The notes under the pieces: generated by a model
Databases searched by the model: none
Seen by the model: the letters and a program-made list of their open reading frames with translations, nothing else
Told to the model about the DNA's origin: nothing
In this document: positions 61,401 to 62,369 of the stretch, piece after piece
How the letters are laid out: each line of letters begins with the position of its first letter
Position numbering within the stretch: the first letter of the stretch is position 1
Origin: Notolepis coatsorum
Taxonomy: Eukaryota > Chordata > Actinopteri > Aulopiformes > Paralepididae
NCBI GenBank assembly: GCA_963971535.1
Contig: OZ020585.1
Location: 160,359,933-160,423,932 of the forward strand
Length of the DNA: 64,000 nucleotides
Reading direction: 5' to 3'
Position numbers and translations under genes: made by a program

Positions 61401-61571
61401 CAGGCGGAACACATCCGCGCAGAGGGCGTTCCCGGTCGCAGGTGCCTGGAAGCGGTCCTACAGGGAGCCGTTTTACCGGGAGCTGTTTTACAGGAACCTG
61501 CCGTCCGCCTCAGCGAATGTGACGTCAACGACGCCCTGCAGAAGTGGCAGTTCACTCACTACTACGGTTAA
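11823..61571 (+). CDS. GALNT5: GALNT5-like polypeptide N-acetylgalactosaminyltransferase, 3' nine exons (gene span)
   Basis: The product is a Golgi type II membrane enzyme that moves GalNAc from UDP-GalNAc onto Ser/Thr, the first step of mucin-type O-glycosylation. The exons join as 11823-11989, 15783-15902, 33781-33916, 38420-38539, 43281-43398, 45401-45727, 49404-49484, 56407-56553 and 61404-61571; all borders are AG/GT and all phases agree, giving 460 residues to a TAA stop. Visible in order: GT-A fold with VDDFSTK (about 48-54), DSH metal motif (103-105), WGGEN (210-214), metal His in RVGHIF (238), and a ricin-type lectin domain (about 330-460) ending QKWQF. The [16 protein letters not shown] stretch and the order of motifs match what I remember of vertebrate GALNT5 better than other GALNTs. 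The N-terminal anchor and long stem are not in the window, so the gene is 5'-incomplete here. Introns range from about 2.0 to 17.9 kb and are full of transposons. The paralogue assignment rests on memory of the family, not on a search. Confidence 0.87.
12001..12188 (-). mobile_element. SINE-like fragment (tRNA-like head, inverted)
   Basis: GGAGCAGTTGGGGGTTAAGT, CTTGCTCAAGGATACTTCGA and GGGAATCGAACCG are the features of a common fish SINE head read on the minus strand. It begins 11 bases after the first exon's end. The rest of the intron to 12726 shows nothing I recognise. Confidence 0.55.
12727..12815. repeat. 27-bp minisatellite, left part
   Basis: Three units of the ATACACCTGACAGGGTTAAC type. 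The array continues from 13409 to 15740, and the gap holds a mobile-element mosaic. Confidence 0.85.
13066..13408. mobile_element. hAT-like mosaic (TAGGGGTGGGACGAT family)
   Basis: The left end TAGGGGTGGGACGATACAT and right end TGTATCGTCCCACCCCTA are inverted. A second end (ATTCCCACCCCTA) sits at about 13371. It is rich in ATCGAT. No matching 8-bp flank was seen, so it may be two copies fused. Confidence 0.5.
13409..13833. repeat. 27-bp minisatellite, main block
   Basis: About 15 units of ATATACACCTGACAGGGTTG / ACTGAAT, with deletions. The long minus-strand frames here (repeated GVYIQSTLS) are translations of the array, not a protein gene. The array resumes at 15645-15740, after the insertion. 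Confidence 0.92.
14079..15106 (+). CDS. L1-like ORF2 C-terminal region (after the RT core)
   Basis: About 340 residues are open to a TAA stop at 15104-15106. The upstream limit is set by 5' truncation, not by a true start. No YADD RT core is present. The zinc-knuckle-like run [20 protein letters not shown] (near residue 217) followed by FWKDV is the conserved post-RT C-x2-C-H-C motif of L1 and Tx1 ORF2. The frame has no stop, so the copy is young, yet it cannot move itself because endonuclease and RT are missing. A relative lies inverted at 1-473. Confidence 0.8.
14079..15438 (+). mobile_element. 5'-truncated L1-like LINE with poly(A) tail
   Basis: The target duplication AAATGCATGCAATAC lies at 14064-14078 and 15439-15453. 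The empty site is present in the related sequence at about 7282-7300. It carries the C-terminal ORF2 part and a 330-bp 3' UTR, and ends in an A-rich tail (15414-15438). Confidence 0.9.
15645..15740. repeat. 27-bp minisatellite, right part
   Basis: Three to four units of the ACACCTGACAGGGTTGACTG type continue the block of 13409-13833 and stop about 40 bases before the exon at 15783. Confidence 0.88.
15783..15902 (+). CDS. GALNT5: GALNT5-like exon 2 of window: catalytic domain
   Basis: The acceptor is gtgttttcag, the donor ccaag|gtacct; 120 nt, with a codon split at both ends. The split Asp plus 39 codons read [17 protein letters not shown] and [14 protein letters not shown], the family's helix leading to the DSH motif (residues 56-95 of the joined protein). 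A CTCCTC-rich simple repeat begins within 10 bases of the donor. Confidence 0.9.
15905..15955. repeat. CTC-rich microsatellite at the splice donor
   Basis: The CTCCTCCTCCTTCTCCTC run starts a few bases after the exon's GT at 15903. Confidence 0.9.
16112..17223. mobile_element. TTAA (piggyBac-like) element carrying an hAT fragment
   Basis: TTAA at 16112-16115 with TACATTGGACGCCAG, and the other end GGCGCAGAACCAG before TTAA 17220-17223. 16262-16693 is a foreign piece matching 34488-34872 and ending GGGTCAGCCTTA. The right half matches the family (CTGATGTAATGCAAAA at 16809). Confidence 0.65.
17224..17785. other. Intron stretch with degraded hAT-like and simple repeats
   Basis: The pieces are a TAGTGTTGCATGATAC start (about 17299), an AATAAT run, a GGCGCTTTATAGTTG piece, TA repeats, and a GCATCGATGCTGAATCG piece (17598) that may pair with the GAGCTGTGAATCTTCAC start near 15989. 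No gene is seen. Confidence 0.35.
17786..17955 (-). mobile_element. LINE 3' tail (TGACAATACA type)
   Basis: On the minus strand it contains TTTGCACTCTGGTTGGACG and GTTGTACTGTACTTGACA, with the tail near 17786. The same tail occurs at 37960-38325 (+), 47224-47515 (-) and 32945-33001 (+). No coding part is present. Confidence 0.6.
17968..18120 (-). mobile_element. Rex1-type LINE 3' end
   Basis: It starts TCAAGTCAAGAGTCACTTTA, the reverse of the (CTTGA)n tail seen at 59673-59690. It is short and 5'-truncated. Confidence 0.5.
18328..19503. mobile_element. hAT element (GGTGTCAAACTC family), copy A
   Basis: The ends are CATAGGTGTCAAACTCA and GAGTTTGACACCCCTG, with 8-bp duplication GTCTAGAG at 18320-18327 and 19504-19511. 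The interior includes a plus-strand (TCAA)n-type LINE tail at 18890-19018 and a poly-T run. It is nearly identical to copy B at 41488-42661. Confidence 0.9.
19772..21190. mobile_element. TTAA (piggyBac-like) element, right end lost, with hAT inside
   Basis: TTAA 19772-19775 is followed by CACATTGAGTGCCAC. After the hAT at 19855-20889 the family body resumes (ATGGGTCTAATAATGC; TTCCGTTTTATACCGTTTTG) to about 21190. No right terminus was found. Confidence 0.55.
19855..20889. mobile_element. hAT element (CAGGGGTCAGCAACCT family)
   Basis: The ends are CAGGGGTCAGCAACCTTTTT and AGGGTTGCCTACCCCTG, with 8-bp duplication TTGTAGAG at 19847-19854 and 20890-20897. It is A+T-rich with no open frame of note. 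Confidence 0.87.
21464..22554 (+). mobile_element. Possible solo LTR (low confidence)
   Basis: A moderately G+C-balanced block unlike the flanking intron, with a TATA-like AGTATATATACGG at 21537 and a polyadenylation-type AATAAAAT near 22393. It could begin TGTCG... and end ...TTACA. No matching flanking duplication or second LTR was seen. It looks like a single fossil promoter unit; the family was not assigned. Confidence 0.3.
23729..23829 (+). CDS. Possible first exon of a second Kolobok-encoded gene
   Basis: ATG then 33 codons reading [20 protein letters not shown] and [13 protein letters not shown], stopping at a good donor TTG|GTAAGT. It is acidic and lies on the strand opposite the THAP frame in the same element. 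I do not recognise the protein. It could be the start of a THAP-element accessory gene; no downstream exon was found. Confidence 0.4.
24104..24660. repeat. Tandem duplication, about 237-bp unit, inside the Kolobok-like element
   Basis: GTACAACTCC...GCACCATCCAGGATGCCACC recurs at about 24137, 24376 and 24610, with AACACACACAGTAACGTTAG in the first two units. The third unit runs into the THAP exon, so a piece at the end of that exon was copied twice. Confidence 0.85.
24578..24862 (-). CDS. THAP-domain N-terminus of a Kolobok-like transposase
   Basis: On the minus strand, [20 protein letters not shown] starts a C2CH zinc module: CSVPGC (Cys pair), then AFPVD, QQWTKFV, and [11 protein letters not shown] (the C-x2-H pair). 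These are the family's DNA-binding signatures. The frame runs out after about 94 residues into a region that is tandemly repeated. The end after FDAGVASW is probably past a splice border or a break. There is no DDE domain nearby, so it is a partial gene. Confidence 0.75.
   Translation of the reverse strand: MSKPRRTCSVPGCKATNTSLHAFPVDAELRQQWTKFVFGDPPSSVPTSHTLVCTAHFSTEDVVNQGLFDAGVASWMVLNKRSCTYYSGPDTSSK
26235..26440 (+). mobile_element. tRNA-derived SINE, type A
   Basis: The tRNA-like head GGCGCCCCAGTGGCGAACCA has a B box GGTTCGACTCC, then a CT-rich body and an AATAAAGCGATAAAACGCC tail. Target duplication ATATTGAACTGTA lies at 26222-26234 and 26441-26453. Confidence 0.8.
26454..26940 (+). mobile_element. 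tRNA-derived SINE, type B
   Basis: The head is GGGCGGTCAGGTGGCGTAGC with B box GGGTTCGAGCC. The body is shared with the SINEs at 10526, 27332 and 34001, and the tail is A-rich. It is flanked by the same ATATTGAACTGTA (26441-26453, 26941-26953) as the type A SINE just before it. Confidence 0.85.
27180..27286. mobile_element. Right end of an hAT-like element (fragment)
   Basis: GAATCG-rich sequence ending TATCAATTCCCATCCCTA. No left partner was found in the 25887-27180 stretch. Confidence 0.4.
27287..28219. mobile_element. TTAA (piggyBac-like) element, left end lost, carrying a SINE
   Basis: It matches the right half of the copies at 2093 and 16112 (ATCAGATCAACACAAG; CTGATGTAATG) and ends GGCAACCAAATGG at TTAA 28216-28219. 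The SINE at 27332-27782 splits it. Confidence 0.6.
27332..27782 (+). mobile_element. tRNA-derived SINE, type B
   Basis: It begins GGCGGCTAGGTGGTGCAGTG and ends in an A-rich tail. The duplication AAATAAATATCAGA / AAATTAATATCAGA (one mismatch) lies at 27318-27331 and 27783-27796. It lacks the ordinary B-box segment because of an internal deletion near 27390. Confidence 0.82.
28250..30550 (-). pseudogene. Broken Rex1-like LINE reverse transcriptase
   Basis: Read right to left on the minus strand: [19 protein letters not shown] (30532-30299), [20 protein letters not shown] (30302-30012), [20 protein letters not shown] (30024-29830), then after an h[17 protein letters not shown] and [18 protein letters not shown] (28515-28255). 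These are RT blocks in the right order, with a catalytic-type F-S-D-D. At least three frame breaks separate the pieces, and both the endonuclease and the C-terminal end are missing. It is an old, dead copy. Confidence 0.8.
28542..29797. mobile_element. hAT element (CAGGGGTGTACAGTGCGAC family)
   Basis: The ends are CAGGGGTGTACAGTGCGAC and GTTAACGTACAGCCCTG, with 8-bp duplication CCCTGGGG at 28534-28541 and 29798-29805. It is inserted in the Rex1-like LINE. It holds TG repeats and an inverted (TCAA)n-type LINE tail at about 29309-29430. Confidence 0.88.
30552..32541. mobile_element. hAT-like element (CAGGGCTGTACAGTGCGAC family) with nested hAT
   Basis: The left end CAGGGCTGTACAGTGCGAC and right end TAGCGTACAGCCCTG are inverted. 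A second start (CAGGGCTATACAGTGC) lies at 30725. The flanking 8-mers do not match, so the ends may belong to different copies. A GAAGCTTCG hAT is inside. Confidence 0.55.
31159..31583. mobile_element. hAT-like element (GAAGCTTCG family), short copy
   Basis: The ends are TAGGGCCACCTTCG and TATTTAAGACAGCCCTA. Flanks CTTCTAAC (31151-31158) and CTTTTAAC (31584-31591) match at 7 of 8. It is a 425-bp deletion form of the elements at 6989 and 7864. Confidence 0.8.
32542..33780. other. Intron stretch with LINE tails and no gene
   Basis: A LINE tail piece lies at 32945-33001 (CTCTGGTTGGATGGTGTATT...ACAATACA), and a related piece at 33356-33530 is colinear with 47380-47515. A GGAACCGGCACGG-type piece lies at 33228-33270. 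The rest is A+T-rich and unassigned up to the acceptor at 33780. Confidence 0.45.
33781..33916 (+). CDS. GALNT5: GALNT5-like exon 3 of window: DSH motif
   Basis: The acceptor is ctcctctcag, the donor atatgag|gtgagg; 136 nt. It encodes [20 protein letters not shown] and on to [14 protein letters not shown]. The DSH triad (residues 103-105) binds Mn2+ and the nucleotide sugar. An hAT transposon starts only 10 bases after the exon end. Confidence 0.91.
33927..34872. mobile_element. hAT-like element starting 10 bp inside an intron
   Basis: The ends are TAGGGCTGAGCCCAAACG and CTTCGGGGACAGCTCTA. Flanks GAGGCCAA (33919-33926) and GATGCCAA (34873-34880) match at 7 of 8. It is split by a SINE. A related fragment is at 16262-16693. 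Confidence 0.8.
34001..34480 (+). mobile_element. tRNA-derived SINE, type B
   Basis: The head is GCGGCTACGTGGCGTAGTGG with B box TGTTCGAGCCC, the body is as in 10526-11010, and the tail is GTGGATAAAAAAAAA. Target duplication TTTCTTCACA lies at 33991-34000 and 34481-34490. Confidence 0.88.
34880..35075. repeat. Minisatellite, 30-bp unit
   Basis: About six copies of CTGGGACTAACCCCTCCATG / TGGCAACACA. It abuts the end of the hAT at 34872. Frames on both strands are repeat translations. Confidence 0.92.
35132..35228. repeat. 23-bp minisatellite, left part
   Basis: Four diverged units of AGAGTCCGACCCTAACCTAA / AAT. It is separated from the main array by a LINE insertion. Confidence 0.85.
35229..35901 (+). 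pseudogene. Rex1-like RT C-terminal part
   Basis: From [20 protein letters not shown], then in a shifted frame [20 protein letters not shown] and [20 protein letters not shown] to the TAA at 35899. These are the thumb-region motifs after the catalytic core of the Rex1 clade. There is one frameshift near the C run at 35294-35300, and the catalytic core is missing. Confidence 0.8.
35229..36197 (+). mobile_element. 5'-truncated Rex1-like LINE
   Basis: It begins inside the RT ([20 protein letters not shown]) and ends CCCCAAGGGGATCAATAAAG with an ATCTTATCTTA tail, a CR1/Rex1-type 3' end. It is inserted in the 23-bp array. The same tail motif is present at about 1093-1110 without a body. Confidence 0.82.
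36198..36655. repeat. 23-bp minisatellite, main block (about 20 units)
   Basis: Units of ACCCTAACCTAAAATAGAGT / CCG, with a run of shortened units lacking AT (36428-36500). It contains telomere-like CCCTAA in each unit but is not (CCCTAA)n. Confidence 0.93.
36834..37725 (+). mobile_element. tRNA-derived SINE with conserved 3' tail, split by an hAT
   Basis: The head is GGGGGGTAGAGCAGTCGTCT with B box GGTTCGATTCC, then GAGCAAGACACTTAACCCC. After the hAT, the tail GTGCTTTGGATAAAAGCGCT / ATATAAATG is the L2-type tail used by fish V-SINE/HE1-like families. The B box and tail read well. Confidence 0.78.
36973..37650. mobile_element. hAT-like element (GCACCGAAATTTCGG family)
   Basis: The ends are TAGGGATGCACCGAAATTT and CATTCGGTGCATCCCTA, with 8-bp duplication GTGAAAAT at 36965-36972 and 37651-37658. 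It is inserted in the SINE. Confidence 0.9.
37960..38325 (+). mobile_element. LINE 3' tail (TGACAATACA type)
   Basis: From TATGATAGCATGTACAGTAA through CACTCTGGTTGGATGACAAA and TACTTGTGCTGTATGATGAC to ACAATACATTTGAATG. It is the longest plus-strand copy of this tail here. No coding part is present. It ends about 95 bases before the exon at 38420. Confidence 0.6.
38420..38539 (+). CDS. GALNT5: GALNT5-like exon 4 of window
   Basis: The acceptor is tcctcccag, the donor catcag|gtaaca; 120 nt. It encodes [20 protein letters not shown] and ends [12 protein letters not shown], residues 141-180 of the joined protein. The last bases of this exon and its donor are copied many times in the intron that follows (47-bp minisatellite). 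Confidence 0.88.
38583..40080. mobile_element. hAT-like element (GCACCGATA family), copy B
   Basis: The ends are TAGGGGTGCACCGATATG and ATATATCGGTGCACCCCTA, with 8-bp duplication TCAGGTAC at 38575-38582 and 40081-40088. It is colinear with 22602-25878 but lacks the TTAA insert, and has an internal duplication around 38830-38960 and 39400-39830. Confidence 0.92.
40604..41007. mobile_element. Mutator-like MITE with long TIRs
   Basis: 9-bp duplication ATCCGGTAC at 40595-40603 and 41008-41016. The ends are GCGTGTATGCTTTCCCCAAC and GTTGGGTAAAGTATTCACGC. The internal segment TCTAACCTTAACCAACTTCG is duplicated (40774, 40859). It is the same family as 4806-6720. Confidence 0.85.
41488..42661. mobile_element. 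hAT element (GGTGTCAAACTC family), copy B
   Basis: The ends are CATAGGTGTCAAAAGCA and GAGTTTGACACCCCTG, with 8-bp duplication CTTTACAG at 41480-41487 and 42662-42669. It is nearly identical to 18328-19503 and in the same orientation, including the LINE tail at 42050-42178. Confidence 0.92.
42662..43280. other. Intron stretch with small direct repeats
   Basis: CCTTTACAGCCTTTAAATAA-type units recur four to five times (42662-42755). AATATG(T/G)GTTAATGAGCC occurs twice (42802, 42843). The rest up to the acceptor at 43280 has no recognised element. Confidence 0.6.
43281..43398 (+). CDS. GALNT5: GALNT5-like exon 5 of window: WGGEN motif
   Basis: The acceptor is gaccctacag, the donor ttcaag|gtaaat; 118 nt. 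It reads [20 protein letters not shown] then [20 protein letters not shown]. The WGGEN sequence (residues 210-214) is the conserved Gal/GalNAc-transferase motif of the acceptor and nucleotide-sugar region. The exon ends in phase 0. Confidence 0.91.
43451..43504. repeat. Perfect 25-bp inverted repeat with 4-nt loop
   Basis: CGGCTTTCTGGGCCATTTAG continues with TGAAT, then loop TCAT, then the exact complement. It starts 53 bases after the exon ending 43398. The following 43505-44050 has no assigned element. Confidence 0.93.
44068..45333. mobile_element. hAT-like element (GGGCTGCACGATT family) with TTAA element inside
   Basis: The ends are TAGGGCTGCACGATTCTTG and GATTAATCGTGCAGCCCTA, with 8-bp duplication CACCACAG at 44060-44067 and 45334-45341. 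It ends 67 bases before the exon at 45401. Confidence 0.92.
44183..45127. mobile_element. TTAA (piggyBac-like) element
   Basis: TTAA at both ends (44183-44186, 45124-45127), with CACTTTGACGACCGATGG and ...GGCTGGTCCTTAAAGTG. No coding region was seen. Confidence 0.78.
45401..45727 (+). CDS. GALNT5: GALNT5-like exon 6 of window: end of catalytic domain
   Basis: The acceptor is ttgtgaacag, the donor gggcctg|gtaggt; 327 nt, phase 0 at both ends, 109 codons. It encodes [20 protein letters not shown], with the metal-binding His at residue 238, then the region to [20 protein letters not shown], which links to the lectin domain. G+C is much higher than in the surrounding introns, as for the other exons. 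Confidence 0.92.
45834..46698. mobile_element. Kolobok-like TTAA element, non-coding copy
   Basis: TTAA at 45834-45837 and 46695-46698, with TIRs AGGGGACATGCATTGC and ATAATGCATATCCCCT. The ends match 23409-25177 (CTATTTGGGCAACTTTACAC) but there is no THAP frame. The middle holds a two-copy tandem of about 185 bp (46086 and 46268) rich in CA, GA and CT repeats. Confidence 0.82.
46733..47085. mobile_element. Short hAT-like element (GTGATGCACGATATATCGG family)
   Basis: The ends are TAGTGATGCACGATATATC and CATTGGTGCATCACTA. Flanks ATTATAAT and ATAATAAT match at 7 of 8. It is A+T-rich and non-coding. Confidence 0.75.
47224..47515 (-). mobile_element. LINE 3' tail (TGACAATACA type)
   Basis: On the minus strand, TTTGCACTCTGGTTGGATGC and GTTGTACTGTACTTGTGCTG are followed by an AATCTAAT-type tail. 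It ends next to a C run at 47516-47530. Confidence 0.6.
47563..48496. mobile_element. TTAA (piggyBac-like) element
   Basis: TTAA 47563-47566 with CACCTTGAGTGCCAGCAGG, and GGCTGGCACTCAAAGTG before TTAA 48493-48496. It has the AAATAAACGCTAGGTTATCG family block at about 47897. Confidence 0.85.
48497..49074. other. Intron stretch without a recognised element
   Basis: 48497-48670 contains GGGACAGTTCACCCAAAATTAT and GTTTTTTGGTGAAGTGCTCC in inverted arrangement, the look of a short foldback element. 48880-49010 has small repeats of AACTAGACTAGTAAACAATG and CTCTGTTAACAT. Confidence 0.45.
49075..49265. repeat. Minisatellite, 38-bp unit
   Basis: Five copies of TTGACCAAGGTACTGGCATT / ACAACTGGAGTTGGTCTC. 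Confidence 0.92.
49404..49484 (+). CDS. GALNT5: GALNT5-like exon 7 of window: start of ricin-type lectin domain
   Basis: The acceptor is atattttctag, the donor aagcag|gtaaat; 81 nt, 27 codons, phase 0. It encodes [20 protein letters not shown] then ICNLSKQ, the alpha repeat of the C-terminal beta-trefoil. The cysteine pair (KCLAL ... EIC) fits the disulfide of this repeat type. Confidence 0.86.
49485..50675. other. Intron stretch with short direct repeats
   Basis: CTTGATCCTCCAATCAC recurs (49513, 49613). A 48-bp unit with CCCAACACAAGACTCCTGGA is duplicated (49759, 49809). 50340-50650 resembles the end of an unnamed fish repeat (AAACCTTTATTTAAACTC). No gene is seen. Confidence 0.45.
50676..51634. 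mobile_element. TTAA (piggyBac-like) element, second subfamily
   Basis: TTAA 50676-50679 with CACTTTGACTGCCGGGAC, and GGCAACCAAAGTG before TTAA 51631-51634. It is related, inverted, to 56934-57844 (CGCCATCTGGTGGCTGATCGG). It shares its right TTAA with the next element. Confidence 0.8.
51631..52544. mobile_element. TTAA (piggyBac-like) element, first subfamily
   Basis: It begins at the TTAA shared with the previous element (51631-51634). The body resembles 1184-2096 (GTTGAATGCCACCATCCAC; AAATAAACGCTAGATTATCG), and it ends GGCACTGAAAGGG at TTAA 52541-52544. Confidence 0.75.
52592..53012. repeat. Minisatellite, 31-bp unit
   Basis: About 14 copies of CCAATAATGATGTAGTATAA / GGAGGTAGCTTA, with some units shortened by the loss of GATGTA-type blocks. 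Confidence 0.93.
53055..53216 (+). mobile_element. 3' tail of (TCAA)n LINE
   Basis: From TTGTATGTCATAAATGTCC and AATTGAAAATGGGGGACC to AAAGTTTTCAATCAATCAA. Same family as the larger copy 370 bases downstream. Confidence 0.82.
53590..55456 (+). pseudogene. LINE reverse transcriptase with two frame breaks
   Basis: Pieces in order: [20 protein letters not shown] (53610 on), then [40 protein letters not shown] and [20 protein letters not shown] in the frame from 53893, then [38 protein letters not shown] and [13 protein letters not shown] in the frame open to the TAA at 55454. RT blocks 0-7 are present, with an F-A-D-D active site. Frame changes lie near 53865 and between about 54420 and 54490. 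The endonuclease domain is absent. Confidence 0.85.
53590..56010 (+). mobile_element. 5'-truncated LINE with (TCAA)n tail
   Basis: It has a long RT region, a 3' UTR with long C runs (55578-55663), and the end GTTAATAAAGTTTTCAATCA ATCAATCA. It is inserted in a minisatellite of TTAGTTAAAACCTAATTATC units: the left flank (53568-53590) and right flank (56012 on) are parts of that array. The clade was not assigned; it belongs to the CR1/I/Jockey-like side. Confidence 0.85.
56012..56346. repeat. Minisatellite, 28-bp unit
   Basis: About 12 copies of ATGAAGCCTTAGTTAAAACC / TAGTTATC, ending 60 bases before the exon at 56407. Confidence 0.93.
56407..56553 (+). CDS. GALNT5: GALNT5-like exon 8 of window: lectin beta repeat
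   Basis: The acceptor is tcaaacccag, the donor gctctg|gtaggt; 147 nt, 49 codons, phase 0. It encodes [20 protein letters not shown] and then [26 protein letters not shown] and LCVVP...LEPC are characteristic of the GALNT lectin domain. Confidence 0.88.
56934..57844. mobile_element. TTAA (piggyBac-like) element, second subfamily, inverted
   Basis: TTAA 56934-56937 with CACTTTGATCGCCATGC, and CGATTAAGTG before TTAA 57841-57844. The interior (GGCTATAACTTTTTAAATTG; CCACCAGATGGCGCTC) is the reverse of 50676-51634. There is a G run at 57347-57367. Confidence 0.82.
57945..58092. repeat. 25-28-bp minisatellite, left part
   Basis: Five to six units of CCCACCAGAACTCACATAGA / CTAYAAAA. It continues at 60092-60590, after the Rex1 insertion. 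Confidence 0.88.
58093..59690 (+). mobile_element. 5'-truncated Rex1 LINE with (CTTGA)n tail
   Basis: It starts inside the RT, runs through an uninterrupted frame to 59280, then a 3' UTR with CACACA-rich sequence and GCGGGCAAGACCACCCGCAT, and the tail AACTCTTGACTTGACTTGA. It is inserted in the 25-28-bp array. Confidence 0.88.
58102..59280 (+). CDS. Rex1 reverse transcriptase, C-terminal two-thirds, open frame
   Basis: The frame is open from the truncation point to TGA at 59278. It reads [20 protein letters not shown], then [75 protein letters not shown] and [19 protein letters not shown]. The F-A-D-D active site and following thumb motifs fit the fish Rex1 clade. There is no natural start and no endonuclease domain, so it cannot move itself. 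The open frame suggests a recent insertion. Confidence 0.88.
   Translation, partial: PACPNDYRPVALTSVVMKCFERLVKDHICASLPSDMDPMQFAYRTNRSTDDAVSQVLHSTLSHLDRQKGGYVRLLFIDYSSAFNTIVPTRLVDKLIELGLSSALSAWVLDFLSERPQAVRVGGQTSNTITLSIGSPQGCVLSPLLYSLYTHDCVAKFSSNSIVKFADDTVVVGLISDNDEKAYREEVEVLERWCQDNSLLLNIGKTKELIVDYRRGQQETHTPLMINGATVDRVSSFKYLGVHISEDLTWSTHIDTVVKKAKQRLYHLRQLRKFRVSGKILQSFYSGAVESILTGNITAWYGNSTAQDKKALQRVVRSAERTTGIALPPLQVLYNKRCKSRACRIMKDPHHPNNSLFQLLRSGRRLRTPATRTERLRLSFFPQAIRAMNNEH
59691..60091 (+). mobile_element. Probable LINE 3' end, family unknown
   Basis: GGGGTAGGATTAAATAAGCG, CTTCTTCCTACTCCTTTTCG and ACATGTTCGAAATAAAGATT, then an ATCAAA tail. This looks like a 3' UTR with a polyadenylation signal that recurs in fish genomes. 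No coding part is seen. Confidence 0.45.
60092..60585. repeat. 25-28-bp minisatellite, main block
   Basis: About 20 units of CCCACCAGAACTCACATAGA / CTACCATA, with CGCATA and ATACTACAGAACT variants. Confidence 0.92.
60586..61190 (+). mobile_element. Rex1 LINE 3' fragment
   Basis: It starts at AATCCAGAGCCTGCAGAATA, matching 59116 onward of the longer copy, and ends AACTCTTGACTTGACTTGAC. It holds only the last 50 or so codons plus the 3' UTR. It is inserted in the same minisatellite as the larger copy, an independent event. Confidence 0.88.
61335..61403 (+). promoter_or_regulatory. Microsatellite serving as polypyrimidine tract of the last acceptor
   Basis: About 68 bases of CTCTCTCTCCCGC units run straight into the cag of the 61404 acceptor. 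The splice-site pyrimidine tract of this exon is therefore a simple repeat, and no ordinary tract is visible in front of it. Confidence 0.6.
61404..61571 (+). CDS. GALNT5: GALNT5-like last coding exon: lectin gamma repeat and stop
   Basis: The acceptor lies at the end of a (CTCTCTCCCG)-type simple repeat, ...ctctctccag. There are 56 codons ending TAA (61569-61571). It encodes [18 protein letters not shown] ... [20 protein letters not shown], the last ricin-type repeat with CLE and QKW. Between CLE and the next Cys it carries three 15-nt tandem units ([15 protein letters not shown]), so this loop is longer than I recall for the mammalian protein. The exon has no in-frame ATG and is recognised only through phase and homology. 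Confidence 0.86.
   Translation, partial: AEHIRAEGVPGRRCLEAVLQGAVLPGAVLQEPAVRLSECDVNDALQKWQFTHYYG
61455..61499 (+). repeat. GALNT5: Coding 15-bp tandem repeat (3 units) in the last exon
   Basis: GTCCTACAGGGAGCC, GTTTTACCGGGAGCT and GTTTTACAGGAACCT are in frame, giving [10 protein letters not shown] and VLQEP between CLE and the next Cys of the lectin gamma repeat. Confidence 0.85.
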
Positions 61572-61616
61572 ACGACGGGACGTGTCTCCGAGCTGAAGAG
61601 ACACTTGGTGGCCTTA

Positions 61617-61985
61617 ACCTTCCGTCACAAGACTGTCTGTGATACCTTCAGATACAGGACTGTCTGTGATACCTTCCGTTACAGGACTGTCTGTGTCTGT
61701 GATACCTTCAGATACAGGACTGTCTGTGATACCTTCAGATCCAGGACTGTCTGTGATACCTTCAGATACAGGACCGTCTGTGATACCTTCAGATACAGGA
61801 CTGTCTGTGATACCTTCCGTCACAAGACTGTCTGTGTTACCTTCCGTTACAGGACTGTCTGTGTCTGTGATACCTTCAGATCCAGGACTGTCTGCGATAC
61901 CTTCAGATACAGGACTGTCTGTGATACCTTCAGATACAGGACTGTCTGTGACACCTTCAGATACAAGACTGTCTGTGACACTGCG
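61617..61985. repeat. Minisatellite, 24-bp unit with 30-bp variants
   Basis: About 15 copies of GGACTGTCTGTGATACCTTC / AGATACA starting about 45 bases after the stop codon. The unit length is a multiple of three, so all frames stay open on both strands. The resulting frames (RTVCDTFRY; SEGITDSPV) are repeat translations. Confidence 0.92.
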
Positions 61986-62369
61986 CTGTGACACTCTACC
62001 AGGAGGAGGTGCCGGGATGTTATTTTGAAGCCCGAAATCGGAGCAATATATCACAGGATTCCAGTTCCCAAAACCTTTTTTTAGACGGGCAATGTTTCAA
62101 CCCAATGCAAATGACTCAACGTGGCCTATTGGAGCGTCGCTAGCTGTCATCCAGGGGGAGGAACCTACCTTTACCTCTTCATATCTATTTTCATCCTGCA
62201 CCTGACCTACGGCGGGGCAGATGTGTACTCCGCTCCTCTAGGGGACGCTCTGTTGGGATGTGCAATGTGTTTATTTGCCCAATATTCCTTATTTGGCCAC
62301 AGCTGCCAGGAGATCAGCACCAGCACAGTGGTATTTCAATAACATAATGGTGTTTATCTTTCAGTTTAC

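Noticed and set aside
61605-62054. Open frames on both strands with RTVCDTFRY or SEGITDSPV repeats
   Set aside because: The unit length of the minisatellite is a multiple of three, which keeps all frames open. The real coding end is the TAA at 61569.
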